A stretch of 64,000 bases of DNA from positions 1 to 64,000 of the forward strand of contig CAJUSI010000098.1 in the NCBI GenBank assembly GCA_910589035.1. The letters run 5' to 3'. This document shows, piece after piece, positions 7,246 through 16,210 of the stretch. The DNA is from an uncultured Acetatifactor sp. Its GTDB lineage: Bacteria > Bacillota > Clostridia > Lachnospirales > Lachnospiraceae. Positions within the stretch are counted from its first letter, which is position 1, and each line of letters starts with the position of its first letter. The notes under the pieces were generated by a model. That model did no database searches, was not told the DNA's origin, and was given only the letters and a program-made list of their open reading frames with translations. The position numbers were made by a program, and so were the translations under genes.

Positions 7246-8886
7246 CTATATTGTCAGCAGCCGTCCCGCCGCTTTTCCCCAGGCATCCACCACCGCCTGG
7301 TCATGGCTGATCACAATGACCAGAGCCCCTTCCGCCATCCGCTCCAGTTCCTTCCAGATCAGTCCGCAGTGTCTCTCATCCACCCCGGCGAAGGCTTCGT
7401 CCAGCAGATAGACAGGGGACTTCTCCAGCAAGGCCCTGGCCAGAAGCAGGCATTTCCTCTGGCCGCCGGAAAAACCGGTTCCGCCGTTGTCAACCGGGTT
7501 GTCCAGCCCTTTCTCCAGGCCGAGAATCCACTGATCCAGGCCCAGCCGTCCAAGCAGCGCCAGAATCTCCCCATCGGAGGCCCTGCCCCGCCACAGGATG
7601 TTGTCCCGTATCGTTCCCTGGAACAGCGCGTTTTCCTGGGGCATATAGGTAATCTGGCGCCGCAGGCTCCGGCGGGTATAGGCCTTCCCGTCCCGCCCGA
7701 ACAGGCTGAGCCTGCCCGACTCCAGGGGATAGATCCCGGTCAGCAGCCGGAAGAATGTAGTCTTCCCCTTTCCGCTTTCCCCCGCCATGACATAGAGCCC
7801 CGTTTTCCCCAACTTCAGGTTCAAATCCTCGTACACCGTAAATTCCCCGAACCTGCAGGCAACACCCTCCGCCAGAACCCCATATTCCGCCTGGGGTGAA
7901 AAGTCCAGTTCCTCGGCTTCCGGCGCGTCCTTCTCCTCCTCCAGATCCAGAATATCATGAAGCCTGCCAAAACCCACAATCCAGCTCTGAAGGCTGGCAT
8001 AGAAGGAGGAGACTGTGGTAATCATGGTGGTGATCAGAGCGGCCATCTGGTACAGGATAACCACATCCCCCAGTCTGATCTCCCCTTTCTGATAGAGATA
8101 AAAGCCCGCGAAAAGCATGCCCACACTCTGCATATACTGAATCAGCGTTCCCCCGATTCCCTCCGCCGCCTTCTGGCGGGCATATTTCCGTGAAATTCTC
8201 TCATAGGCGGAGAGATTGCCCAGCACTTTTTCCTGAAAAGCATCCACAAGGCCGCACAGCCGCACTATCAGGATATTCTGGAAATTTTCGCCGCACAGCC
8301 CCAGGGCTTCCGCTTTGTTGGCCTGAAGCGCCCGGATGGTACTGCGCTGCCTCCGGATCACCAGCAGCTGGAATCCCCAGCAGGCCAGCCCCACTGCATA
8401 AATCAGAATGCACAGCTTCCAATGGATAGCGGCCACCGTAATTGTCGCGCCAATCCCGGAAATGCCGAACATCAGCGGCATCATGATGCCGAAGCCCAGA
8501 ACGGAAAGCGCCATGTCCACATCCGAATTGAGCCTGGACAGCAGTTCTCCCTTCTGTCCCATGGCATATACTTTGTCATACCTTGCTGTCAAAACTTTCC
8601 CGTAGAGAATGCTGCGCAGGTCATTCCGGATTCCGTGCATGGTGACGGCCTGCCAGAAGATGCCTGTGGTGTCGAAAGCCAGAATCACAGCGGTAAACAG
8701 CGCCAGCCTGAGCATCTGCCCCGGGAAATCTTCCATCCTTCCCTCATTTACCATATTCAGCACACTGCTGCCGATGTATGCGGTGAGCCAGGTAATCAGG
8801 AAGTTGCGGCAGGCCACCATGACGGTACTGACCACATAGGGCGCCGTCCATTTCCGCAGCTTACTGAATAAGATTCGATTGGTCAT
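7246..8886 (-). CDS. ABC exporter subunit (fused membrane and ATPase domains)
   Basis: Half of a heterodimeric ABC exporter, 546 residues. The N-terminal ~300 residues form a six-helix type IV exporter membrane domain. The ATPase half shows Walker A GESGKGKTT, signature FSGGQRK, Walker B VYLLDEAF and H-loop VISHDQ. The Ala-Phe after the Walker B Glu differs from the usual DEPT but keeps the catalytic Glu. The start ATG overlaps, as ATGA, the end of a short repeat-rich frame between it and the upstream partner gene. It pairs with the ABC gene at 9044-10798 and is probably controlled by the XRE regulator at the head of the operon. Substrate unknown. Confidence 0.93.
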   Translation of the reverse strand: MTNRILFSKLRKWTAPYVVSTVMVACRNFLITWLTAYIGSSVLNMVNEGRMEDFPGQMLRLALFTAVILAFDTTGIFWQAVTMHGIRNDLRSILYGKVLTARYDKVYAMGQKGELLSRLNSDVDMALSVLGFGIMMPLMFGISGIGATITVAAIHWKLCILIYAVGLACWGFQLLVIRRQRSTIRALQANKAEALGLCGENFQNILIVRLCGLVDAFQEKVLGNLSAYERISRKYARQKAAEGIGGTLIQYMQSVGMLFAGFYLYQKGEIRLGDVVILYQMAALITTMITTVSSFYASLQSWIVGFGRLHDILDLEEEKDAPEAEELDFSPQAEYGVLAEGVACRFGEFTVYEDLNLKLGKTGLYVMAGESGKGKTTFFRLLTGIYPLESGRLSLFGRDGKAYTRRSLRRQITYMPQENALFQGTIRDNILWRGRASDGEILALLGRLGLDQWILGLEKGLDNPVDNGGTGFSGGQRKCLLLARALLEKSPVYLLDEAFAGVDERHCGLIWKELERMAEGALVIVISHDQAVVDAWGKAAGRLLTI

Positions 8887-8903
8887 ACGCTTTCCCTTCT
8901 GTC

Positions 8904-8993
8904 TTTGTTTTGTTCCACCCTGTGTTGTATCACTTTGTGTTGTATCACTTTGTTTTGTTCCACCTTGTGTTATTCCACTTTCCGTTGTTCCAT
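8904..8993 (-). repeat. 15-bp tandem repeat, six units
   Basis: Six back-to-back 15-base units with consensus GTGGAACAACACAAA (minus strand) between the two ABC exporter genes. The unit length is a multiple of three; from the GTG at 8963 the units read in frame as VEQNK, VIQHK, VIQHR, VEQNK and end in a TGA that overlaps the start of the next gene. A stop in unit 2 prevents reading from the ATG of unit 1. It is probably a slippage-made remnant or a short coupling peptide. Confidence 0.8.
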
Positions 8994-9043
8994 ATTCTTC
9001 CGGAAGAATGCCTCTCTGTCAGAAATTCCGTTGGGGCAGGCCT

Positions 9044-10798
9044 TTATCCTCCGGATCCCCCTATCTGCGTCACCCGCCGCGCCCCGTCCAGCAATTCCTT
9101 CTCATGGGTGATCACCACCACAATTCTGTCCTTGCACAATTCCTCCAGAAGCGCCGCAAACCGCTCTCTGTTCCCCTTGTCCAGCGCAGCGGTGGGTTCG
9201 TCAAAAATATAAACCTCCCCCTCCCGAAGCAGCGCCCTTGCCAGGCACAGCCGCTGCTTCTGTCCGCCGGACAGGACGCCCCCGTTTTCCGTCAGCACCG
9301 TTTCATACCCATCCGGCATCCGCAGGATTTCCTCGTGAATGCCGGTCTTCCTGCAGACTTCCTCCATCCTTTGGGGGCTGACCTCCTTCCCGCAGGCCAG
9401 GTTGTCCCGGATACTCCCCTGAAACAGGACATTTTCCTGGGGTACCGCCACGATTTTCTCCCGCAGGCTTGTCAGACTGTACTGCCTGGACGAAATTCCG
9501 TTTATCAGTATCTCTCCCGACAGCAGATCGTATATGCCCATCAGGAGCTTGATCAGCGTACTCTTGCCCTCCCCGTTGCCGCCCTTTACATAATAGAGGT
9601 TTCCCCTCTGCCAGGTTTCCGAGAAGCCGTGATAGATCTCTCCGGAGAGCGTTCCCTCCATGGACTGCTCTTCGTCCATGGACTGCACCCCTTCCATGGA
9701 ACGGTCTTCTATGGAGCGCTCTTGTTCCATGGACTGCACTTCGTCGGTGGACTGTATTCCTTTCATGGATTGCACCCCCTCCATTCCGCCACGGCAAGGG
9801 TAGGCAAAACGGATATTCCGAAAGGCGATTTCTCTGATCTGTCCCACTTCCTCTCCTCCTTCCCGCTCCTGGTCCTCCTCCAGAAAGGCGTTCAGACGCT
9901 GCAGGCTGACGGAAGCCCTCCGGGTCACGGAAATGGTGTTATCCAGGCTCATCACAAAGGTGACGATATTGTCTGTCAGGGTCACTACCGTCAGCAGCTG
10001 CCCCGCGGTAATGCGCCCCTGCAGCACAAGCCAGCCGCTGAGAGCCGTCAGAAGGACGACGGTGCCGAAGGCGCTGACCAGCATGGGCACTCCCAGCAGA
10101 GCCTCCCAGATAGCTACCTTCCGTTTCTTTTTCTGTAAAACAGCCAGTTTTTCCTCATTATCCCGCAGAAAATTTTCCTCCCGGCAGGAAGCCTTGATGG
10201 ACTCCATGTTGTACAGGCCTGTGATCACGCTCTGGTTCGCGTCCTCCAGAGCTTCCTGATACTCGCCGGTCCCTTTGGCAATGGGTCTGCTCATTCTGTG
10301 CAGGAAAATGGCAGGCAGTACGGTCACAAGGATGGAGGCGATCCCAAGGTACAGATCAAACCAGAAAAGCAGCCCCAGGGTAATCCCCCATCCCGCCAGA
10401 TCCGGAAAAGCCTTTCCCACAATCCGGTTGGCAAAGCTGTCAATCTGGCCGACATCCGCCGTATATAAGGCTGTGACCGCACCCAGGTCGTTTCTCCCCA
10501 GGCTTTCCATGGAGCCATGCAGCACCTTTGACTGGATTCTGCCGAACAGATTTTTCTGGATTTTGACAAACAGAATCTGGCGGATATAGCTTACCGCCTG
10601 TGCCAGAATCAGCAGGGCTCCCGCCACGGCCAGCAGCGACATATGCAGTTTTCCCGTGTCCAGCGCCTCTCCGATGCTCCATCGCAGGTATACATTTCCC
10701 GCTGTAAGAAGCGCCGTCCCTGCCAGAACCATGACCAGCCGGCCATAGGATACGCTGAAAACCGTCCCATAGGTGAGACGCGCTCTGTCTTTCTTCAT
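9044..10798 (-). CDS. ABC exporter subunit with a repeat-filled loop in the ATPase
   Basis: Partner half-exporter, 584 residues: a six-helix membrane domain (about 1-300), then an ATPase with A-loop (FAYP near 333), Walker A GGNGEGKST (407-415), signature LSGGQKQRL, Walker B YIFDEPTAALD and H-loop VITHE. Between the A-loop and Walker A, where family members have a short beta hairpin, residues 339-385 are a low-complexity run of MEGVQS-like hexapeptides encoded by an 18-bp tandem repeat. The start ATG overlaps the stop of the XRE regulator (ATGA), which argues for one operon. Catalytic motifs are complete, so the protein should be active. Confidence 0.93.
   Translation of the reverse strand: MKKDRARLTYGTVFSVSYGRLVMVLAGTALLTAGNVYLRWSIGEALDTGKLHMSLLAVAGALLILAQAVSYIRQILFVKIQKNLFGRIQSKVLHGSMESLGRNDLGAVTALYTADVGQIDSFANRIVGKAFPDLAGWGITLGLLFWFDLYLGIASILVTVLPAIFLHRMSRPIAKGTGEYQEALEDANQSVITGLYNMESIKASCREENFLRDNEEKLAVLQKKKRKVAIWEALLGVPMLVSAFGTVVLLTALSGWLVLQGRITAGQLLTVVTLTDNIVTFVMSLDNTISVTRRASVSLQRLNAFLEEDQEREGGEEVGQIREIAFRNIRFAYPCRGGMEGVQSMKGIQSTDEVQSMEQERSIEDRSMEGVQSMDEEQSMEGTLSGEIYHGFSETWQRGNLYYVKGGNGEGKSTLIKLLMGIYDLLSGEILINGISSRQYSLTSLREKIVAVPQENVLFQGSIRDNLACGKEVSPQRMEEVCRKTGIHEEILRMPDGYETVLTENGGVLSGGQKQRLCLARALLREGEVYIFDEPTAALDKGNRERFAALLEELCKDRIVVVITHEKELLDGARRVTQIGGSGG
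9644..9784 (-). repeat. 18-bp in-frame minisatellite in the ABC ATPase
   Basis: Eight units, seven of 18 bases and one of 15, of which most begin ATGGA and end CAGTCC. They encode MEGVQS, MKGIQS, TDEVQS, MEQERS, IEDRS, MEGVQS, MDEEQS and MEGTLS. Units differ from each other, so the array is old enough to have diverged; length changes would stay in frame. Confidence 0.88.
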
Positions 10799-11595
10799 AA
10801 TCCTTTCCCTCTCCCCCTGCCGCTCATAAGATGCCGAAGCGGCGCGGTGATATCCTCCTCATCATCTTCACATAGTATCTCCAATATACGCTCTGCTTTT
10901 TCATAATAAGCAGTTTTCCCGCCCTGTGCCAGCACAGACAAATGCATGACCATGGACTGGGCCAGAATAACCAAAGCCTCTTTTGCGGCTGTGCGCTTTT
11001 CCTCTCCCTCCAGAAAATAGATCAGGGCGTTTTCCCGGTTCTTGTAGAGATTTGGCAGCTTCTTTGCCTGCTCCAGAGCCTTCTCCCGTTCCCCGTTTTT
11101 CCAGTAGGAAAAACAGATGTTATAGAGCGTGGCGCCCCGTATCTCGGAATCTTCTCCGTAGCGGAGGATCTGCTCCTGGAGGGCGATGGATTCCCTGAGA
11201 TAAGCGGATTTTTCCTCCTTTGTGCCGTCCATCTTTTCCAGGGAGGTGGACATCTGTACCAGAAGCAGCGCATTGTTCGGGAAAACCTTCAAAGCTTCCC
11301 TCATCAGAGCCACATTGTCCCGGTTCCGTCCTTTTTTGTTGTTCTCCTTCCATAGTTGATTGATTTCATCATATCTGCGCTCCTTCGCAATTTCGTCCAT
11401 ACCGATTAATTCATCCGTACTGACCCCAAAGTAATTAGCCAAAGAAGGGAGCATGGTGATATCCGGATACCCTTCTGCCCTCTCCCATTTGCTGATGGAT
11501 TGGGGCGAAACGCCGAGATGCGCAGCAACCTCCTCCTGAGTTAAATCCCGCTGGCGGCGCAGCCTTCTGATTTTTTCACCGATTAACAGGTTCAT
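10795..11595 (-). CDS. XRE-family regulator with C-terminal helical repeats
   Basis: Probable repressor or sensor, 266 residues. Residues 8-62 form a helix-turn-helix (LTQEEVAAHLGVSPQSISKW... then a YFGVSTDELIG ending). The rest is helical and TPR-like, with repeated sets of aromatic and Ala residues. It is the first gene of an operon with two ABC exporter genes (stop/start overlap), so it most likely controls that exporter in response to a peptide or drug. This arrangement of XRE-TPR regulator plus heterodimeric exporter is common in Clostridia. Confidence 0.87.
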   Translation of the reverse strand: MNLLIGEKIRRLRRQRDLTQEEVAAHLGVSPQSISKWERAEGYPDITMLPSLANYFGVSTDELIGMDEIAKERRYDEINQLWKENNKKGRNRDNVALMREALKVFPNNALLLVQMSTSLEKMDGTKEEKSAYLRESIALQEQILRYGEDSEIRGATLYNICFSYWKNGEREKALEQAKKLPNLYKNRENALIYFLEGEEKRTAAKEALVILAQSMVMHLSVLAQGGKTAYYEKAERILEILCEDDEEDITAPLRHLMSGRGRGKGL

Positions 11596-11721
11596 AAATA
11601 GTTTCCTTTCCAGGTATTCCCAAATTCTGCCCGCGGGGAAACGCTTTCCTGCGTATTTTCCTGTGCTGATAAACAGATTATATCTATCAGGGGCAGTGTA
11701 TACAATAACCGCAAGAATGAA

Positions 11722-11745
11722 ATAACCCTACGGATCGTAGAGTTA
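11722..11745 (-). terminator. Small hairpin downstream of the GNAT gene
   Basis: TAACTCTACG and CGTAGGGTTA (minus strand) form a ten-base arm pair with one mismatch around a four-base loop, followed by a T-rich stretch. It fits a weak terminator of the upstream acetyltransferase gene. No gene was seen in the rest of 11596-11835. Confidence 0.5.
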
Positions 11746-11835
11746 CTCCATGAATATGCTATCTGATGACAGCGCCTTCCGCCTGTTCAACTGTTGCAGG
11801 AACCTGTTTTAACGCTTCCTTCTATACGCAGCAAA

Positions 11836-12366
11836 TTACTCTCTTTGAGATGAAAGCGCTATCTCATACAAGTAATCCTCCATGATGATATCAGTGCCTC
11901 TTTTTCTATAGGTATTTTCACCCGCAATTTTCCCTCCGCATTTCACTGCCACGCGGTTTGAGGGAATATTTTCCTTACTGACGAATATCGTAACCTTTTC
12001 CGCCCCCCGGTTGCGCGCATATTCGATCATTCCCCGGGCTATTTCAGTGGCATATCCCCGGCGCTGGAAATCCTTATGTACGCAATAGGCGATATCATAG
12101 ACCTTCCCGTCTTCGCTGGTCATAAAGCTGCAGGTTCCCACCCGCTGCCCGGAATTCTTCAGCACCGGAATCAGATAGCAGCACTCCTCGTCCTCCCCGA
12201 GCGCCTCCAGCATTTTTATATACTCGGGGTCAATCTCTTCCTTCGCCTCATCCGGCAGATATTCGCCCATCTCTGGGTCATTCCATATGCTGTAGGCCCA
12301 TAGCGCATCCTCTTTTGTAAAGCCGCGCAGGGTAAGCCGCGAGGTTTCAATCGGTATTATTTTCAT
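11836..12366 (-). CDS. GNAT N-acetyltransferase (RimJ/RimL-like)
   Basis: 176 residues with the opening typical of ribosomal-protein or amino-acid acetyltransferases (IETSRLTLRGFTKEDA) and the acetyl-CoA pyrophosphate loop QRRGYATEIARGMIEYA. A later segment reads NIPSNRVAVKCGGKIAGE, as in RimJ/RimL-like enzymes. The acceptor is unknown. AAAGGAGAAGG precedes the ATG. Stand-alone gene. Confidence 0.88.
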   Translation of the reverse strand: MKIIPIETSRLTLRGFTKEDALWAYSIWNDPEMGEYLPDEAKEEIDPEYIKMLEALGEDEECCYLIPVLKNSGQRVGTCSFMTSEDGKVYDIAYCVHKDFQRRGYATEIARGMIEYARNRGAEKVTIFVSKENIPSNRVAVKCGGKIAGENTYRKRGTDIIMEDYLYEIALSSQRE

Positions 12367-12505
12367 GTCCGCCTTCTCCTTTAGACTCTGTTTTAAACCT
12401 GAATCTTAAATATTGTTTTCCAAGGGCCTACTATGGCTGGGCAGTACAACTATGGCATTGCCCTTCTATTTATGACAATACATTAGACCCATGAAGCGAG
12501 GATTT

Positions 12506-13357
12506 TTACATAAGCGATATCCCTTCCCTTTCCAGCCCCATCCGGTAAAGCTCTGCGGCGGACAGCCAGCCGGTATCCCATTTTTCGTATAGTTCCACAT
12601 ATTTTTGCTGGCTGTCAAAAAAACGCACATCGCCCATAATCTTTTTCAGATAGTATTCGGCAAGCCCTTCCGTCAAACCCCAGGTATTAAAATTCCTGAA
12701 AGCATTTTCATCCTTGAGCGCGTTCATGAGCAGATAAATGATAAACTCATGCCCGATGAAGTAAAAGGAGTCCATGGGCGTTCTCTCGATGCCGAATACG
12801 TCCTGCTCTTTTGAAATGTCGATTGCCTCCGCCCCGTTCTCCACCGAGGTGACCAGCGTTGCCGTAAAATCGTTCCCCAGCTTACAGCCAACATATTCCT
12901 CCGCCCTGTCCGTAAAGCAGGATTCCTCAAAAAGGCGGAGTATTTGTGGGATGTAGCCTTCTATTTTTTCCTTCTCCTTAGGCCAGATATTCTCTGCGTA
13001 ATGATCGTAATGCTTTATCATCACAGCCGAGATACTGCGTACAATATCCGTGTATTTCCTGTAGGGCTCCGGCAGCTCATCCCGATCAGCTTTTTCCAGG
13101 AGGCCGGCATAATACTCTTTTGCGGAAACCTTCGCACATGCGGCTTCGGACACCATAAGCCAGAACAGTTCGCCGCAGTGTTCCCCGCCGCACACTGTGA
13201 GCAGCTCCCTGTTTTGACTGATAACCATCAAGTCTTCTTCGGCGTAATGTCTGCGATATTTTTCACCGTAAGCATTATCATAACCGCATCTTGCAACGGA
13301 TAGCATGTGAAAGACATAATTGGTATCCTTATTTGCCGCAAATTTTATTTTATTCAT
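12506..13357 (-). CDS. Unknown protein, possible degenerate gluzincin metalloprotease
   Basis: 283 residues without signal peptide or clear membrane helices. No family was recognised with confidence. The segment FYFIGHEFIIYLL followed about 25 residues later by GLTEGLAEYY looks like the HExxH...E arrangement of gluzincin peptidases, but the second His is replaced (HEFIIY), so metal binding would be altered and proteolysis doubtful. The start has AGGAGG ten bases upstream. It follows the Thg1-like gene by 83 bases on the same strand, so it may be the last gene of the RNA-repair-like operon. Confidence 0.55.
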   Translation of the reverse strand: MNKIKFAANKDTNYVFHMLSVARCGYDNAYGEKYRRHYAEEDLMVISQNRELLTVCGGEHCGELFWLMVSEAACAKVSAKEYYAGLLEKADRDELPEPYRKYTDIVRSISAVMIKHYDHYAENIWPKEKEKIEGYIPQILRLFEESCFTDRAEEYVGCKLGNDFTATLVTSVENGAEAIDISKEQDVFGIERTPMDSFYFIGHEFIIYLLMNALKDENAFRNFNTWGLTEGLAEYYLKKIMGDVRFFDSQQKYVELYEKWDTGWLSAAELYRMGLEREGISLM

Positions 13358-13440
13358 TGTCTACGCGCCTCCTGTACGCCTTCTTCTCTGTTGTTTTATC
13401 CCGGGCTCTGCGGATGCATCATTCCACATTCGGCCCTCGC

Positions 13441-14202
13441 TTACTTTTTTTCCAGAAGCGATACCACCCATTTCTGATATTCTTCCCCGGTCTTCAATTC
13501 CAGTTCCGTCTCGAGCCTGCAGCGCACAGCCCATACTTCCTGCTCTTTTACGGGATCATATCCCTTCTTCTCATAGGCCGTATAGTACAGGCCGACTCCT
13601 CTTTTTTGCCAGCTGGGAAGGTCGTTGTAATTGATATTTCCGGAAAAGAGCAGTTCATTTTTCCAGGAAACGGATTTGCCTTCTATCTGCGCCGTGGCCT
13701 CCCGGACGTCCATCCCCCTTTTCCGCAGCATCCAGTAGCAATGGGCATTCAGCGAGTTTCTGTGCGCATCCTCCTGTCTCCATGCGAAGTAATCCTTCAC
13801 GCATTCCAGGTTGGGCAGAGGAATCACCCTACTGTCAAAACAGGCCAGGGTCCCAAGTTTCATGGATATACATGCGCTCGCCTCCCCTGCCAGCACGGAA
13901 TTGATCTTCCTCACCTTTCTTCCGAACGTATTGTCATCGGGGTGAAACAGCAGCGAAATCTCGTCGCTCTCCGTATAGCCGTAGACAATCCTGAAACCGC
14001 ATTGCATCAGGTGCTTTACCGTATCGATCATGGCGTCCCGGAAGCGGACGTCAAAGGGCGCTTCAAAGCTGCAGGTCTCCTTCGTAAGCCGGGTAAAGTT
14101 TCTGCCGTCCAGCCGTACCGCCAGATACAGCTCCGGCAGTATAACCTGGTCCAGAGACTGTTCAAATCTTCTCATTCTTACATCCAATTCTTCAAAATTC
14201 AT
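13441..14202 (-). CDS. Thg1-like 3'-5' RNA polymerase
   Basis: 253 residues of the tRNA-His guanylyltransferase superfamily, which adds nucleotides to RNA 5' ends in the reverse (3'-5') direction. Metal and nucleotide sites are visible: RLDGRNFTRLTKE (D32, G33) and GYTESDEISLLF (D80, E81), plus the RINSV- and HCYW-type segments of the C-terminal half. Bacterial Thg1-like proteins usually act in template-dependent 5'-end repair of truncated tRNAs rather than G-1 addition. The gene overlaps the P-loop kinase gene by 11 bases, and both sit downstream of rtcB. GGAGAGAAG precedes the start. Confidence 0.9.
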   Translation of the reverse strand: MNFEELDVRMRRFEQSLDQVILPELYLAVRLDGRNFTRLTKETCSFEAPFDVRFRDAMIDTVKHLMQCGFRIVYGYTESDEISLLFHPDDNTFGRKVRKINSVLAGEASACISMKLGTLACFDSRVIPLPNLECVKDYFAWRQEDAHRNSLNAHCYWMLRKRGMDVREATAQIEGKSVSWKNELLFSGNINYNDLPSWQKRGVGLYYTAYEKKGYDPVKEQEVWAVRCRLETELELKTGEEYQKWVVSLLEKK

Positions 14203-14659
14203 CTTCTCTCCATTCCTCTGTCACAAATTCACCCTGTTCTATTCTTACAAAATAAAGCCTGTCAAATCCCTCCCGCAGGGAAGGCATCTCCAGCCGGTTG
14301 GAGGTGCATGCGATCGCCTTATCGGGAACGCAGGCCTTCCCCGATCTTTTGCGGTTTCTCTCCACACAGTCCGCCATCACGGACCGGAAGAAATACCCCT
14401 CTGTCTCGTAGCCGTATTCCTTTGCAATGCGAATATACTTCTCCCTTTCTGCGGCAGTGGGATTCGTGTTATCCACCACAAAGGAATGCCCTTTCCGCAG
14501 GCAGTCCTCCAGGAGAAGCCTCTCCTTATTTCTGGTGTGCAGCGTGTCAAGATTGATATGTACATAGTCCCCTGCCAGCTTCTGATGATAGAAAGTGGTC
14601 TTTCCGCTTGCCTGAAGTCCTATGAATATGATTGCTCTCCCGGGAACTGCCGCTTCCAT
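14192..14659 (-). CDS. P-loop polynucleotide-kinase-like protein
   Basis: 155 residues with Walker A GLQASGKT (14-21), an IHxDTLHTRNKE-type segment and the VDNTNPT motif typical of AAA_33/PNKP-type kinases. Such proteins phosphorylate 5'-OH ends of RNA or DNA, or small molecules. Genomic context favours RNA: its 3' end overlaps the Thg1-like gene, and rtcB lies upstream in the same run of genes. GGGAGG lies upstream of the start. Substrate is inferred from context only. Confidence 0.82.
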   Translation of the reverse strand: MEAAVPGRAIIFIGLQASGKTTFYHQKLAGDYVHINLDTLHTRNKERLLLEDCLRKGHSFVVDNTNPTAAEREKYIRIAKEYGYETEGYFFRSVMADCVERNRKRSGKACVPDKAIACTSNRLEMPSLREGFDRLYFVRIEQGEFVTEEWREDEF

Positions 14660-14722
14660 TTTTCAGAACCTCCCAGCCGTTAATTTCTGTTTTGTATTCC
14701 TGCTCTTTATTTTAGCTCTTTT

Positions 14723-16159
14723 TTAACTCTTTATTTTAGCTCTTTTCCTGTTCTTCAAAAGCTTCCGCGCATAGCTTCGGATCTCATCGCTGCTGTCATA
14801 CAGGCATTCCCGCAGAAGCTCTTCCGTTATCATATGCCGGCGCCCCATCTCCTTCAGGATATCGCCCCGGCAGCATGAGCATAAAGTATGCTCATACAGA
14901 TACGGCAGCAGTTCCCTGGGCGCGGATTTCACCCCTTTTGTCTCCAGCAGGCTGAGGACAGTGGAATATGCGCCGTGCCAGCCCTCTATGTCCTCATAGG
15001 TCACAGGAATGCTTTTTACCAGTCTGACAAGAATTTCCCTGTCCTCCGCCTGATAGTGGTTCGCCAGCAGAGAAATTGCTTCGGAAGTCCGCTCATTCCT
15101 CCCGGCCAGTTCCAGGGCAAGCTGACGTACCTTTTCATGCCGGACATAATCCAGGGCATAAAATGCTGCATCTTTCAGCACTTCCTCCCCTGTGCCGGCA
15201 TCCTGGATCAGCGGTTCCGGAGACAGCGGGAACGGGCAGCCCGGTCCGAAGACATAGAGAAGCTTTGCCCTTTCCAGGGAATTTTGCTCTGTAAGATATC
15301 TCTGCGCCAGAATAGAGAGCGCTTCCGTATTTCCCGTTCCTCTGATCCATGCATGTGCCCGGAGGCCCAGGCTCCGGAACTTCCAGCCGGAATCTCCGGC
15401 CTCCTGTTCTCTCTTCTCTTCCTCCTCAAACCGTTTCAGTATCTCTTCCGTTGTCCGAGGAGCGGGCGGTCTCCTGCTTCTTCCTTCCCGGAATTCATTA
15501 TTCCGCGCCAGCTCACCGTAAAAGTACCTTTTTACCGCCGGGGAAGATTTTGCTTTTTCCGCAAGCATTTTCCGCACCCTGCCTTCTCCGTAAGTCTGCT
15601 CGCAGTGCGTAAACAGCCAGTCGAAGGAGCCGGACTCCAGGATGGGATTTTCCGACATTAACATGCCGATGTCCTCTGCCATTTTCAGATAGATGTTCAG
15701 CGGATGCGCCGCGGCGTCGATCAGTTCTATGCAGAGAATTTCAAAATCGTCCCGTTCCGGCAGCGTGCCGTTTTTTCTCGGCCTTCTCCTGGCTTTCAGT
15801 ATCTCATACAGTTCCTCGTATTTCCTGCACAATGCTTCAGACGCCTGCCTGTTTCCCTCCCGGGCAAAGCAGCCCAGCAGTTCGCAGTAATGTGAAAACA
15901 CCCAACCGTTTTTTGACCTGTATGGGAGCAGCTTCCGGATCACGGCATCCACAAACGGCTTCTCCTCCGGAAACCTGCGCACCAGCTCCCGCACATACCA
16001 TGCCCTTGTGCCCTCGCATTGGGCGTCATAGGAAAGATCTCTCGTGCATCCCCAGAGGACAATCTCACGGTACCTTTCCACATCCTCCGCACAGTCCAGT
16101 TCCAATATACACCGGCCAAGGCCGCGCATCATAGCCTCTTTGAATTCTTTCTTTGTCAC
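14723..16159 (-). CDS. HEAT-like helical repeat protein
   Basis: 478 residues, GTG start (an AAGGCGGG-like ribosome site about eight bases upstream). The protein is almost all helical, with repeats that look like degenerate HEAT/ARM units through the C-terminal half. Examples are DYVRHEKVRQLALELAG and DSSDEIRSYARKLLKN. No catalytic motif was recognised. It lies 51 bases downstream of rtcB and 63 upstream of the kinase gene, so it is probably a scaffold or RNA-binding partner of the repair enzymes. This role is inference. Confidence 0.65.
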   Translation of the reverse strand: MTKKEFKEAMMRGLGRCILELDCAEDVERYREIVLWGCTRDLSYDAQCEGTRAWYVRELVRRFPEEKPFVDAVIRKLLPYRSKNGWVFSHYCELLGCFAREGNRQASEALCRKYEELYEILKARRRPRKNGTLPERDDFEILCIELIDAAAHPLNIYLKMAEDIGMLMSENPILESGSFDWLFTHCEQTYGEGRVRKMLAEKAKSSPAVKRYFYGELARNNEFREGRSRRPPAPRTTEEILKRFEEEEKREQEAGDSGWKFRSLGLRAHAWIRGTGNTEALSILAQRYLTEQNSLERAKLLYVFGPGCPFPLSPEPLIQDAGTGEEVLKDAAFYALDYVRHEKVRQLALELAGRNERTSEAISLLANHYQAEDREILVRLVKSIPVTYEDIEGWHGAYSTVLSLLETKGVKSAPRELLPYLYEHTLCSCCRGDILKEMGRRHMITEELLRECLYDSSDEIRSYARKLLKNRKRAKIKS

Positions 16160-16210
16160 CCGGAATCCCGCCTTTCTCTGAAAGCTTTATGGGATTTCTG
16201 TCTCCATGCT

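Noticed and set aside
8879..10138. 419-codon plus-strand frame opposite the ABC exporter genes
   Set aside because: Shadow frame made of Pro, Leu and His runs, across the two real minus-strand genes and the repeat array.
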